The notes beneath the pieces were generated by a model. That model was not told the origin of the DNA and ran no database searches. It worked only from the letters and a program-made list of their open reading frames with translations. A stretch of 64,000 nt of DNA from NCBI GenBank assembly GCA_900465685.1, contig UEGR01000013.1, positions 186,001-250,000 of the forward strand, read 5' to 3'. Shown here piece after piece: positions 55,993 to 64,000 of this stretch (its first letter is position 1; every line of letters begins with the position of its first letter). The position numbers were made by a program, and so were the translations under genes. The DNA is from Hyphomicrobiales bacterium (GTDB lineage Bacteria > Pseudomonadota > Alphaproteobacteria > Rhizobiales > Rhizobiaceae).

Positions 55993-56961
55993 ATGCTGGT
56001 TTTTATCATCAAGCGTTTGGCCAATGCCATCATGGTCATGCTGGCTGTTGCCTTGCTGGCCTTTTTGATCTTTCGTCTGGCGGGCGACCCCGTCGAGATG
56101 ATGGCCAACGAACAGATGACACAGGCCGACCGCGATAATCTGCGCGAGCGTCTGGGGCTTAACGATGGCCTGATGACACAATATACCCGGTTCGTGGTGA
56201 ACGCCGCTCAAGGCAATTTCGGCATCTCCTATCGCAATGGTCAGGATGTGCTTGGCCTTATCGCCGAGCGGTTCCCGGCAACACTGGAACTGGTTCTGGT
56301 GGCCACCTTGATCTCGCTGTTGCTCGGCCTTCCCCTTGGCGTGCTGACCGCGATCAAACGTGGCAAATGGTACACGGAGGGATTGCAGTTTCTCTCCATT
56401 GTCGGTGTTTCTCTGCCAAGTTTTGTCGTCGGTATCCTGCTCATTCTGGTTTTTTCGGTCACGCTTGGCTGGTTCCCGGCATTCGGACGGGGTGATGTCG
56501 TACAGCTTGGCTGGTGGTCCACGGGATTGTTGACGCATTCGGGCCGTATCGCGATTTTGCTACCGGCCATTGCGCTCTCGCTTTATCAAGTCACGCTCGT
56601 CATGCGTCTGGTTCGCGCAGAAATGCTGGAAGTGCTGCGTTCGGACTATGTGAAATTCGCCCGTGCCCGTGGCATTCCGCGCTGGCGCATCTATTTCCGT
56701 CATGCGCTTCGCAACTGCCTGATGCCAGTTGTGACCATGACGGCGATGAATGTCGGTTCGCTGATCGCCTTCGCGCTGATCACCGAAACCGTGTTTCAAT
56801 GGCCAGGCATGGGCATGTTGTTCATTCAGGCCGTTACCTTCCTCGATATCCCGGTCATGGCAGCCTATCTCTGCATCATTTCCTTCATCTTCGTTGTGCT
56901 CAACACTTTCGTGGACATTGCCTATGCGGTGATTGATCCACGCCTGCGCACGGCGCGTTGA
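55993..56961 (+). CDS. Dipeptide-type ABC transporter permease (DppB type)
   Basis: A 322-residue membrane protein. It begins LVFIIKRLANAIMVMLAVALLAFLIFRL with the family-typical GDPVEMM, and the EAA loop is YVKFARARGIPRWRIYFRHALRNCLMP. About six helices. AAGGAA precedes the ATG. Confidence 0.92.
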   Translation: MLVFIIKRLANAIMVMLAVALLAFLIFRLAGDPVEMMANEQMTQADRDNLRERLGLNDGLMTQYTRFVVNAAQGNFGISYRNGQDVLGLIAERFPATLELVLVATLISLLLGLPLGVLTAIKRGKWYTEGLQFLSIVGVSLPSFVVGILLILVFSVTLGWFPAFGRGDVVQLGWWSTGLLTHSGRIAILLPAIALSLYQVTLVMRLVRAEMLEVLRSDYVKFARARGIPRWRIYFRHALRNCLMPVVTMTAMNVGSLIAFALITETVFQWPGMGMLFIQAVTFLDIPVMAAYLCIISFIFVVLNTFVDIAYAVIDPRLRTAR

Positions 56962-56995
56962 GTTGCCCATGGAACCGATTGTGGAGACAAAGCCG

Positions 56996-57946
56996 ATGAG
57001 CACCCCCACCACGCAAACCACCACCATCTCGCGCCCGTCGTTTTTACAGCGGGTTCGTAAAAGCGACTTGTGGTGGTCGTTCACACACAGCAAGACCGCG
57101 ATGATCAGCGCAGCGCTGCTCGCAATCCTGATCCTGACGGCATTGTTTGCGCCCCTCATTGCGCCGCAAAACCCTTATGATGGCGCAGCACTCGATATGT
57201 GGAAAGCAGAGCTGCCGCCTATCTGGGAAGAGGGCGGCGAATGGCCCTTCCTGCTGGGCACCGACACGCAAGGGCGCGATATGCTTTCAGCCATTCTTTA
57301 TGGCACGCGCATTTCCATCGTTATCGGCATCGCTTCGGTTGTGCTTTCCTTGGTTATCGGCATGAGTGCCGGTTTGGTCTCAGGCTATTTCGGCGGCTTC
57401 ATCGACAATCTACTGATGCGCATCGGCGATATCACGCTGTCGATCCCGACCATTCTGATCGCCATTCTGGTTTCAACCGTCGTGCGACAGATGTTGCCGG
57501 TCAGTCTTCGTGAAGTAGGGGCATCAGCGGTTCTCATTCTGGCCATTGCGCTCTCCGCATGGGTGCAATATGCCCGTACTGTCCGCGCTCAGGCCATCGT
57601 TGAAACCGGCAAGGATTATGTGTCCGCAGCCCGTCTGATCGGCGTTCCGGCGCGCCGCATCATGGCGAGACATATCCTGCCGAACACGCTGACCCCCATC
57701 ATGGTGGCGGCAACGCTTAACTTCGGCATGGCCATTCTTACCGAAGCCACGCTCTCCTTCCTTGGCATAGGCATGCCGCCGAGCCAGCCCTCTCTCGGGA
57801 CACTGATCCGTATCGGCAACCAGTTCCTGTTTTCCGGTTCCTGGTGGATCGTGCTCTTCCCCGTCATTCAGCTCTGCCTGCTGGTTGTGGCCGTCAATAT
57901 GCTTGGCGACTGGCTGCGCGATGCACTCAATCCGAAACTGAGGTAA
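56996..57946 (+). CDS. Dipeptide-type ABC transporter permease (DppC type)
   Basis: A 316-residue membrane protein: cytoplasmic N-terminus, ALFAPLIAPQNPYDG, LLGTDTQGRDMLSAILYGTRIS and the EAA loop YVSAARLIGVPARRIMARHILPNT, all DppC hallmarks. ATG 56996 has GGAGA upstream; ATG 56969 would add nine residues. Confidence 0.9.
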   Translation: MSTPTTQTTTISRPSFLQRVRKSDLWWSFTHSKTAMISAALLAILILTALFAPLIAPQNPYDGAALDMWKAELPPIWEEGGEWPFLLGTDTQGRDMLSAILYGTRISIVIGIASVVLSLVIGMSAGLVSGYFGGFIDNLLMRIGDITLSIPTILIAILVSTVVRQMLPVSLREVGASAVLILAIALSAWVQYARTVRAQAIVETGKDYVSAARLIGVPARRIMARHILPNTLTPIMVAATLNFGMAILTEATLSFLGIGMPPSQPSLGTLIRIGNQFLFSGSWWIVLFPVIQLCLLVVAVNMLGDWLRDALNPKLR

Positions 57947-57951
57947 TATCG

Positions 57952-59145
57952 ATGAACAATCTTTTGCTCCGCAATGTGCGCCCTATGGCTGGCGATACGT
58001 GCGATGTTTTGATCAAGGATGGGAAGATTGCCGGTTTCGGACAGTTCGAGACAGAGCCGGGCATGGCCATCGAAGATGGTGGCAATGCAATCGTTGCGCC
58101 CGGCCTGATCGATGCACATACGCATCTCGACAAGACGACCTGGGGCATGCCCTGGCATGTCAATAATCGTGCTGCGATCCTGCGCGAGCGTATCGATTTC
58201 GAACGGGAACACCGGCTGGAAATCGGCCTTGATCCGCATCGCCAGTCGATGCGCCATGCCATCGGTCTTGCCGCCCATGGCGCAACGCATATCCGCAGCC
58301 ATGTCGATATCGACCCCACCCATGGATTGTCATTGGTCGAAGGCGTCTGGGCAACACGCGAGAAGCTGAAAGGCATCATTGATATCGAGATCGTTGCATT
58401 CCCGCAGTCGGGTCTGATGGTCATGCCTGGTACGGAAGAACTGCTCGATGAGGCCTTGCGTCAGGGTTGTGAAGTTCTGGGTGGTATCGATCCATGCGGT
58501 ATTGATCGCGACCCAAAGGGGCAACTCGATATTCTGTTCGCGCTCGCTCTCAAGCACGGCGTACCGATTGATATTCATCTGCATGAGACCGGCGATCTTG
58601 GCGCGTTCACGATGGAACTCATCTTTGAGCGTATCCGCGCCAACGGTATGGAAGGGAAGGTGGCAATCAGCCATGCTTTCGCGCTCGGCATGAATGATTA
58701 TTTGCGCGTCGGCCAGTTGATCGAACAGATCGCGGTTCTGGATGTCGCAATTCTGACGACCGGTGCGCCATCGGCCACAGTGCCGTCGATCAAGCGCCTC
58801 AAGGAAGCGGGCGTGCGCATTGGTGGTGGTTGTGATGGCATTCGCGACACCTGGGGACCGTGGGGCCAGCCCGATATGCTGGATCGTGCCAAGATCATCG
58901 GCATGAAAAACGGCGTCCGCTCGGATCATGATCTGGAACATCTCCTGTATATCGTCTCTCAGGGCGGTGCGGATGTGATGCGTCTTGAAAATTATGGTCT
59001 GGATGTGGGCTGCAATGGCGACTTCACCCTTCTGACGGGTGAAACATTGGCCCATGCCGTGGTGGATATCGCGCCACGCCCTCTGGTGGTCAAGAACGGT
59101 CGCGTTACTGCACGTAACGGCGTTGCTGTGGTGGAGATGCCGTGA
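57952..59145 (+). CDS. Amidohydrolase, cytosine deaminase-like
   Basis: A 397-residue metal hydrolase of cytosine deaminase size. Motifs: LIDAHTHLDK, RSHVDIDP, IDIHLHETGD, ISHAFALG and GGCDGIRDTWGPWG. In the family these hold the metal and catalytic residues of CodA, AtzC and creatinine deaminase. It should deaminate or cleave an exocyclic group on a small N-heterocycle. GAGG precedes the ATG. It starts 5 bp after the permease stop and overlaps the next gene by 4 bases. Confidence 0.85.
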   Translation: MNNLLLRNVRPMAGDTCDVLIKDGKIAGFGQFETEPGMAIEDGGNAIVAPGLIDAHTHLDKTTWGMPWHVNNRAAILRERIDFEREHRLEIGLDPHRQSMRHAIGLAAHGATHIRSHVDIDPTHGLSLVEGVWATREKLKGIIDIEIVAFPQSGLMVMPGTEELLDEALRQGCEVLGGIDPCGIDRDPKGQLDILFALALKHGVPIDIHLHETGDLGAFTMELIFERIRANGMEGKVAISHAFALGMNDYLRVGQLIEQIAVLDVAILTTGAPSATVPSIKRLKEAGVRIGGGCDGIRDTWGPWGQPDMLDRAKIIGMKNGVRSDHDLEHLLYIVSQGGADVMRLENYGLDVGCNGDFTLLTGETLAHAVVDIAPRPLVVKNGRVTARNGVAVVEMP

Positions 59146-60638
59146 TGAACAACGCTATGGATACATTAACGCTTGGTTCGCGACCTGATGGACGGACCCT
59201 GATTACCGCCAGTTGGGTGGTTGGGCACAAGGATGGCGGCCATACGCTTTTGCGCAATGGCGAAGTCGTGTTTGAAAACGGTGAGATTGTCTTTGTTGGA
59301 CATGGTTTCACTGGGGAACTGGCGCGCCGCATCGATTTCGGCAATGCGCTGATCTCCCCGGGTCTCATTGACCTTGATGCCTTGTCTGACCTCGACACCA
59401 CCATTCTTGGCATAGACAACCATCCCGGTTGGGCCAAGGGCCGCGTCTGGCCACGGTCTTATGTCGAGGCTGGCCCTTATGAGATGTACAGTCAGGACGA
59501 GCTGGCTTTTCAAAAGCGCTTTGCGTTCGGCCAGCTCCTGCTGAATGGGATCACCACGGCAGCACCCATCGCCTCTCTATTCTATCGCGAATGGGGCGAA
59601 ACAGTTGCCGAGTTTGATGCTGCTGTCGAGGCAGCGGGTGAACTGGGGCTGCGCGTTTACCTGAGTCCTGCCTACCGTTCCGGCGGCATGGTTCTGGAAG
59701 AACCGGGAAAGATTGTTCCGGTTTTCGACGAAGAGCGTGGCTTTCAGGGGCTGAAAGACGCCATTGCTTATATCGAGCGCCAGAATGGGCGTTACGGCGA
59801 TCTGGTGCGCGGTATGTTGGCTCCGGATCGGGTCGAGACTTCAACACTTGGATTGTTGCAACGCACTGATGCGGCTGCGCGCGATCTTGGCTGCAAGTTC
59901 CGTCTTCACATGGCTCAAGGTACGATGGAAGTCGATACTGTGCGGATGTTGCACGGCTCGACGGCTCCGTTATGGCTTGCGAAACATGGCCTGCTCAGCG
60001 ACCGGATGATTGCACCTCACGCGACGAATGCGACGGATGAAGATTTGGGCCTCTATGCGGCCAATGGTGTTTCCATTGTGCATTGTCCGCTCGTATCGGC
60101 ACGCAGCGGCTCGATCCTCAAATCCTTCTCTGCTTGTCGCAAGCGGGGGATTAATATTGCCATGGGCACAGATACCACGCCGCCAGACATGCTCATGAAT
60201 TTGCTGACGGGCCTAATTGCCGGTCGTATTGCCGATGGTGCGCCGGACCGTTTGCGGTCGGCAGATCTTTTTGACGCCGCGACCATTGGTGGCGCAAAAG
60301 CACTCGGACGCGGTGATCTCGGTCACCTCTCACCGGGTGCGAGAGCGGATATAGCGGTCTTCGATCTCGACGACACCATCATGGCGGCGACAGTTGACCC
60401 CATCACGACCATTGTTATAGGCGGTTCCGGCAAGATCACGCGCGCGGTCTTTGTCGACGGCCGCGCTTCCATGATCAATCGCAAGCTTGCCGGGTTGGAC
60501 ATGGAACAAGCCCGTCGTCAGGCGCAGGCCCAGTTCGACGGACTTATCGCCAAATATCCCGAGCGCAGCTGGAACCATCCTCCTGTCGCGGAAATCTTCC
60601 CTTCCAGCTATCCGATAGAAGGTGATTTCAATGCATGA
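59142..60638 (+). CDS. Amidohydrolase-superfamily protein lacking the HxH metal motif
   Basis: A 498-residue protein with amidohydrolase layout. Instead of LIDAHTH it reads SPGLIDLDALSDLD, so both HxH residues are missing. Later positions are kept: His in RLHMAQGTMEV, His in APHATNATDED, and Asp in AMGTDTTPPDM. It may bind one metal through other residues, or act on a different bond. Translationally coupled to the cytosine deaminase-like gene and overlapping the next ATPase gene by 8 bases, so it is a real pathway member. Confidence 0.8.
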   Translation: MMNNAMDTLTLGSRPDGRTLITASWVVGHKDGGHTLLRNGEVVFENGEIVFVGHGFTGELARRIDFGNALISPGLIDLDALSDLDTTILGIDNHPGWAKGRVWPRSYVEAGPYEMYSQDELAFQKRFAFGQLLLNGITTAAPIASLFYREWGETVAEFDAAVEAAGELGLRVYLSPAYRSGGMVLEEPGKIVPVFDEERGFQGLKDAIAYIERQNGRYGDLVRGMLAPDRVETSTLGLLQRTDAAARDLGCKFRLHMAQGTMEVDTVRMLHGSTAPLWLAKHGLLSDRMIAPHATNATDEDLGLYAANGVSIVHCPLVSARSGSILKSFSACRKRGINIAMGTDTTPPDMLMNLLTGLIAGRIADGAPDRLRSADLFDAATIGGAKALGRGDLGHLSPGARADIAVFDLDDTIMAATVDPITTIVIGGSGKITRAVFVDGRASMINRKLAGLDMEQARRQAQAQFDGLIAKYPERSWNHPPVAEIFPSSYPIEGDFNA

Positions 60639-61626
60639 CATGCAAGAACCAGTCATTGAAGTGCGCAATCTGCGCGTGGATTTTCCGGGGCGTCATGGCA
60701 CGGTTACCGCTCTGTCGGATGTGAGCCTGTCAATCCGCCCCGGTGAAATCCTTGGCGTTGTGGGTGAATCCGGTGCTGGTAAGTCGATGACTGGCTTGGC
60801 CATTCAGGGCTTGCTGGAAGCGCCCGGACATATCGCCGATGGTGAAGTGTGGCTTGGCAAGCGCCGGATAGACACGCTTGACGACCGCGCTATGGAGAAA
60901 ATTCGCGGGCGTGAAATCGGCGCGATTTTCCAGGATCCTCTCACCTCGCTCAACCCGCTGTTCACGGTGGGCGCGCAGCTTGTTGAAACGATCCGGCGGC
61001 ATCTTGATCTTGGTAAAGCTCAGGCGCGTGAACGGGCTATCCAGTTGCTGCGTGATGTCGGCATTCCTTCGCCGGAGGATCGTGTAAACCAGTATCCGCA
61101 TCAGTTTTCGGGTGGTATGCGGCAGCGCGTGGTGATTGCACTTGCACTTGCTGCATCACCAAAGCTGGTGATCGCGGACGAGCCGACGACCGCCTTGGAC
61201 GTATCGATTCAGGCACAGATCATTTCGCTCCTGCGGAAACTCTGCAAGGAAAAGCAAACCGCCGTTATGCTCGTTACGCACGATATGGGCGTGATTGCCG
61301 AAGCCGCTGATCGTATTGCCGTGATGTATGCGGGGCGACTGATTGAGATCGGGCCTGTCGAACAGGTTCTGCATCAGCCGCGTCACCCTTATACACAGGG
61401 CTTGATGGCCTCAATCCCGTCGCTTGGTGCGCGCGTGGAAAAGCTGAACCAGATCGATGGCTCGATGCCGCGCCTTGACGCTATTCCCAAGGGTTGCGCT
61501 TTCAATCCGCGTTGCAAAGTGGCGGTGCCCCGCTGTCTTGAGGAGCGCCCCGAACTCAACCTTATCAGTCAAAACCCCAATCTTGGCGCAAGCGCTTGTT
61601 GGCTCAACGCAGGAGGCAGCGTATGA
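60631..61626 (+). CDS. Dipeptide-type ABC transporter ATPase (DppD type)
   Basis: A 331-residue ATPase. Walker A GESGAGKS, signature FSGGMRQRVVIALAL, Walker B LVIADEPTTALD, and the C-terminal oligopeptide-transporter Cys motif CAFNPRCKVAVPRC. ATG 60631 is placed after AAGG; an in-frame GTG at 60622 is inside that region. Overlaps its neighbours on both sides. Confidence 0.92.
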   Translation: MHDMQEPVIEVRNLRVDFPGRHGTVTALSDVSLSIRPGEILGVVGESGAGKSMTGLAIQGLLEAPGHIADGEVWLGKRRIDTLDDRAMEKIRGREIGAIFQDPLTSLNPLFTVGAQLVETIRRHLDLGKAQARERAIQLLRDVGIPSPEDRVNQYPHQFSGGMRQRVVIALALAASPKLVIADEPTTALDVSIQAQIISLLRKLCKEKQTAVMLVTHDMGVIAEAADRIAVMYAGRLIEIGPVEQVLHQPRHPYTQGLMASIPSLGARVEKLNQIDGSMPRLDAIPKGCAFNPRCKVAVPRCLEERPELNLISQNPNLGASACWLNAGGSV

Positions 61627-62612
61627 CGAACCCGTCGAAAGAAACTGCGGCTTTGACCGTCGAGCGTCTGGTCAAGACATTTGATGTCTCGGCTCCATGG
61701 CTCAACAGAGTGATAGAGCGCAAGCCACGCCAGTACCTCCAGGCTGTCAACGATATCAGCTTTACGGTGCCAGCAGGTGGTTGTCTGAGCATTGTTGGCG
61801 AAAGCGGATGCGGAAAGTCCACCGTAGCGCGACTGGTTACTGGATTGCATGGCGCGACAAGCGGCCAAATGCGGTTTGCACCCGGCAAAAGTGGTGCGCC
61901 ATTGACGGCGCAGATGATATTTCAGGACCCTTATGCCTCGCTCAATCCTCGTTGGCGCGTCAAGAACATCATCGCTGAACCGTTGCGGGAATTGAAACTG
62001 CGCAAAACAGCTGCGGAAGTTACCGAGCGCGTGGAGGAACTCCTACGCACCGTTGGACTTTCACCTTCCGATGGCGAAAAGTTTCCGCACGAATTTTCCG
62101 GCGGGCAACGCCAGCGTATTTCAATTGCGCGTGCCTTGGCGAGCGAACCTGAGTTTCTCGTTTGCGACGAGCCGACTTCGGCGCTGGACGTTTCAGTGCA
62201 GGCGCAGGTGCTCAATCTTATGCGCCGCTTGCAGGATGAACTGGGCCTGACCTACCTCTTCATCAGCCATGACATGAGCGTCGTTCGCCACATGTCCGAT
62301 CGCATCGCGGTCATGTATCTGGGGCGGATTGTTGAAGAGGGCAATACGGAAGAACTCTTCGCGCAGCCACGTCATCCCTATACGCAGCTTTTGTTGCAGA
62401 CGATCCCCAATATTGAAGCGCCCAATCGCAACCGCGCACCGGCAAGCGGGGAAGTTCCAAGCCCGCTGAAACCGCCTTCGGGTTGCACTTTCCATCCGCG
62501 GTGTCCGTTTGCGGTGGCGCGCTGTGCGCAAGAAGCGCCGAAGATGCAGACTTTGTCGAATGGCACACGTGTGGCCTGTCATCTGGTGAAAGAGGCCGCA
62601 GCAGCTGCCTGA
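61623..62612 (+). CDS. Dipeptide-type ABC transporter ATPase (DppF type)
   Basis: A 329-residue ATPase. Walker A GESGCGKST, signature FSGGQRQRISIARAL, Walker [14 protein letters not shown], and C-terminal CTFHPRCPFAVARC. ATG 61623 follows AGGAGG and overlaps the previous stop (ATGA). It completes the importer begun at 54371. Confidence 0.92.
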   Translation: MTNPSKETAALTVERLVKTFDVSAPWLNRVIERKPRQYLQAVNDISFTVPAGGCLSIVGESGCGKSTVARLVTGLHGATSGQMRFAPGKSGAPLTAQMIFQDPYASLNPRWRVKNIIAEPLRELKLRKTAAEVTERVEELLRTVGLSPSDGEKFPHEFSGGQRQRISIARALASEPEFLVCDEPTSALDVSVQAQVLNLMRRLQDELGLTYLFISHDMSVVRHMSDRIAVMYLGRIVEEGNTEELFAQPRHPYTQLLLQTIPNIEAPNRNRAPASGEVPSPLKPPSGCTFHPRCPFAVARCAQEAPKMQTLSNGTRVACHLVKEAAAAA

Positions 62613-62714
62613 TACAGGGTATTCAGGCGCCGCATTGGTCTACCGTTGCACGTTTGAAGCAGGCAACGAGATCTGCGGAAAAGTGCTCTAGTCGGTGTTA
62701 ATGCAGGTTGTTAA

Positions 62715-62726
62715 ATTGTCAACAAT
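62715..62726. promoter_or_regulatory. Operator ATTGTCAACAAT
   Basis: ATTGT-CA-ACAAT, perfect 5-bp arms, 44 bp before the flavin reductase start. It matches the palindrome before the transporter operon at 54158. Confidence 0.7.
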
Positions 62727-62736
62727 ATGAAATATT

Positions 62737-62748
62737 ATTGTAGATAAT
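62737..62748. promoter_or_regulatory. Operator ATTGTAGATAAT
   Basis: Matches ATTGTnnACAAT at 9 of 10 fixed positions and sits inside the broader palindrome TTATT...AATAA (62735-62750). Its centre is 22 bp from the previous copy, two helical turns. Confidence 0.6.
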
Positions 62749-62769
62749 AAATCAGATTTCGGGGACGTG

Positions 62770-63396
62770 ATGGAATTCGATTTTGAAGAGCTGGACCCTC
62801 AAAGCCGTTACAGGCTTCTGACGAATTTCATCGGCCCACGACCGATAGCACTTGTGACAACTCGCTCACCGGCTGGCCATAGCAATGCCGCGCCGATGAG
62901 TTTCTTCAACGTGTTTTCGCACGACCCGGCCATTGTCGTTTTGGGCATTCAACCGCGTCTTTCCGGTGAGGAAAAGGACACGCTGGCGAATATCCGTCGC
63001 ACTGGCGAGTTCGCAATCAGCATGGTCGACATGGCATTGTCGGAACAGATGCTGATTTGCGGATTGGGCTTTGACAGTGAGGTCGATGAGCTTGAAATGG
63101 CGGGGCTGTCAGCGACACCCTGCCAGAAAATCAATGTCTCTTTTGCTGAACAGGCACCTTGCACCTTCGAGTGCCGTGTCGAACGTGTGATCGATTATCC
63201 GCGTCGCGCGCTTATCCTGGGCGAGGTGGTGCATATGCACGTCCGTCGCAATTGTCTGGATGCCGACGGCCATTACGTCGATCCCGAATTCTATCAACCG
63301 ATTGCCCGGCTTCATGCCGACAATTACATCACTTCAGATCGCCAGTTCGTTTTGAAGGCACCGCCCATCGCCGATTTCGTGAAGCCGGAAAACTAG
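62770..63396 (+). CDS. Flavin reductase-like protein (FMN-binding split barrel)
   Basis: A 208-residue protein. FIGPRPIALVTTRSPAGHSNAAPMSFFNVFSHDPAIVVLGI is the flavin-binding core of the flavin reductase-like family. It could supply reduced flavin to a monooxygenase or act directly as an oxidoreductase. ATG 62770 directly follows a GTG, with GGGG upstream. It has its own operator pair and leads the racemase gene. Confidence 0.85.
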   Translation: MEFDFEELDPQSRYRLLTNFIGPRPIALVTTRSPAGHSNAAPMSFFNVFSHDPAIVVLGIQPRLSGEEKDTLANIRRTGEFAISMVDMALSEQMLICGLGFDSEVDELEMAGLSATPCQKINVSFAEQAPCTFECRVERVIDYPRRALILGEVVHMHVRRNCLDADGHYVDPEFYQPIARLHADNYITSDRQFVLKAPPIADFVKPEN

Positions 63397-63428
63397 GCCA
63401 GAACGACGGTTCTTCGAGAATTTTTATC

Positions 63429-64000
63429 ATGCACATTCATCTGATCAATCCTAACTCAACAGCGTCTATGACTGCGCAAGCTCTTGATAGTGCTCTGCTC
63501 GTCAAACACAGCAGCACCAAGGTCTCAGCCTCAAATCCTGCCGACACACCTGTCAGCATTGAAGGCGGAACCGACGAAGCACTGGCGGTGCCGGGCATGC
63601 TTGCGGAAATCCGAAAAGGTGAAGCGCAAGGCGTGGACGCCTATGTGATCGCCTGCTTTGACGATCCCGGCCTGCATGCGGCACGCGAGATCGCGAAGGG
63701 TCCGGTACTGGGTATTTGTCAGGCGGCGGTACAGGTGGCCGTGACGATCAGCCGGCGCTTTTCGATCATCACGACCTTGCCGCGGTCGGTTCCGATCATC
63801 GAAGATTTGGTCAGTGATTACGGCGCGGATCGTCATTGTAGAAAAGTGCGTGCGATCAATTTGCCGGTTCTGGGACTGGAAGAAGACCCAGAGGAAGCGG
63901 AACGGCTTTTGATCAACGAGATTGAGATCGCCAAGCGCGAAGATCGGGCAGAGGCGATCATTCTCGGCTGCGCGGGCATGACGTCCTTGTGCGATCGGTT
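63429..64000 (+). CDS. Asp/Glu/hydantoin racemase family protein (3' truncated by window edge)
   Basis: The first 190 residues are present and the frame is open to the end of the window. MHIHLINPNSTASMT is the family N-terminus. Two catalytic-type Cys are visible, Cys76 in VIACFDDPGL and Cys181 in IILGCAGM. Members racemise hydantoins, allantoin or aspartate, or decarboxylate malonates. The gene follows the flavin reductase by 32 bp, and fits the hydantoinase genes to the left. Confidence 0.85.
   Translation, partial: MHIHLINPNSTASMTAQALDSALLVKHSSTKVSASNPADTPVSIEGGTDEALAVPGMLAEIRKGEAQGVDAYVIACFDDPGLHAAREIAKGPVLGICQAAVQVAVTISRRFSIITTLPRSVPIIEDLVSDYGADRHCRKVRAINLPVLGLEEDPEEAERLLINEIEIAKREDRAEAIILGCAGMTSLCDR

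Overview
The window reads as a dense, moderately GC-rich alphaproteobacterial chromosome segment. The proteins most resemble the Brucella/Ochrobactrum (Brucellaceae, Rhizobiales) group, and the mix of ABC importers, CoA-ester enzymes and small regulators suggests a secondary chromosome or accessory catabolic region. This is judged from protein style and gene content, not from a database search. No rRNA, tRNA, CRISPR array, phage gene or intact insertion sequence was found. Both ends cut through genes.

Layout. 1-2.7 kb: end of a PucR-type regulator, a PaaG-like enoyl-CoA hydratase and a DMT-type exporter. 3.0-15.4 kb: a catabolic block on the plus strand with nitronate monooxygenase, a polyamine-type ABC importer, two enoyl-CoA hydratases, an acyl-CoA dehydrogenase, a TetR regulator, an ADP-forming acyl-CoA synthetase and a ThDP enzyme. 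15.5-20.9 kb: a structured leader and a Tsp/Prc protease, a quinone-oxidoreductase/HxlR divergent pair, and an unusual SAICAR synthase (PurC) carrying a transposase-like HTH plus coiled-coil tail. 20.9-30.4 kb: hisC facing away from an operon of SDR, polyamine-type ABC importer, HisD-like dehydrogenase, zinc alcohol dehydrogenase and HutC-like regulator. 30.4-35.2 kb: CLC channel/MarR pair with a clear operator, Lrp regulator, and 4-hydroxyphenylpyruvate dioxygenase with a Rieske protein and an SRPBCC protein. 35.5-42.0 kb: aspT-aspD (aspartate/alanine cycle), GntR-kdgD (keto-deoxyglucarate dehydratase) and an aspartate-type aminotransferase.

42.1-64 kb looks like one large catabolic region for nitrogen heterocycles or amides. 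A leftward operon encodes a RidA-type protein, an amino-acid-type ABC importer and a two-subunit ATP-dependent hydantoinase/oxoprolinase (HyuA/HyuB), facing a FadR-type regulator across four copies of GTGATAnTATCAC. To its right are a TRZ/ATZ amidohydrolase, two paralogous family-5 binding proteins, a dipeptide-type ABC importer, a cytosine-deaminase-like enzyme, a second amidohydrolase lacking the metal-binding HxH, a flavin reductase-like protein and an Asp/Glu/hydantoin racemase. Three control regions here share a different palindrome, ATTGTnnACAAT.

Every ABC binding-protein gene in the window is followed by a strong stem-loop. This probably sets a high ratio of binding protein to membrane components. 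The most unusual items are the PurC-HTH fusion, the two operator sets in the right half, the HisD homologue with altered metal ligands, and the mutually exclusive hairpins before the protease gene.
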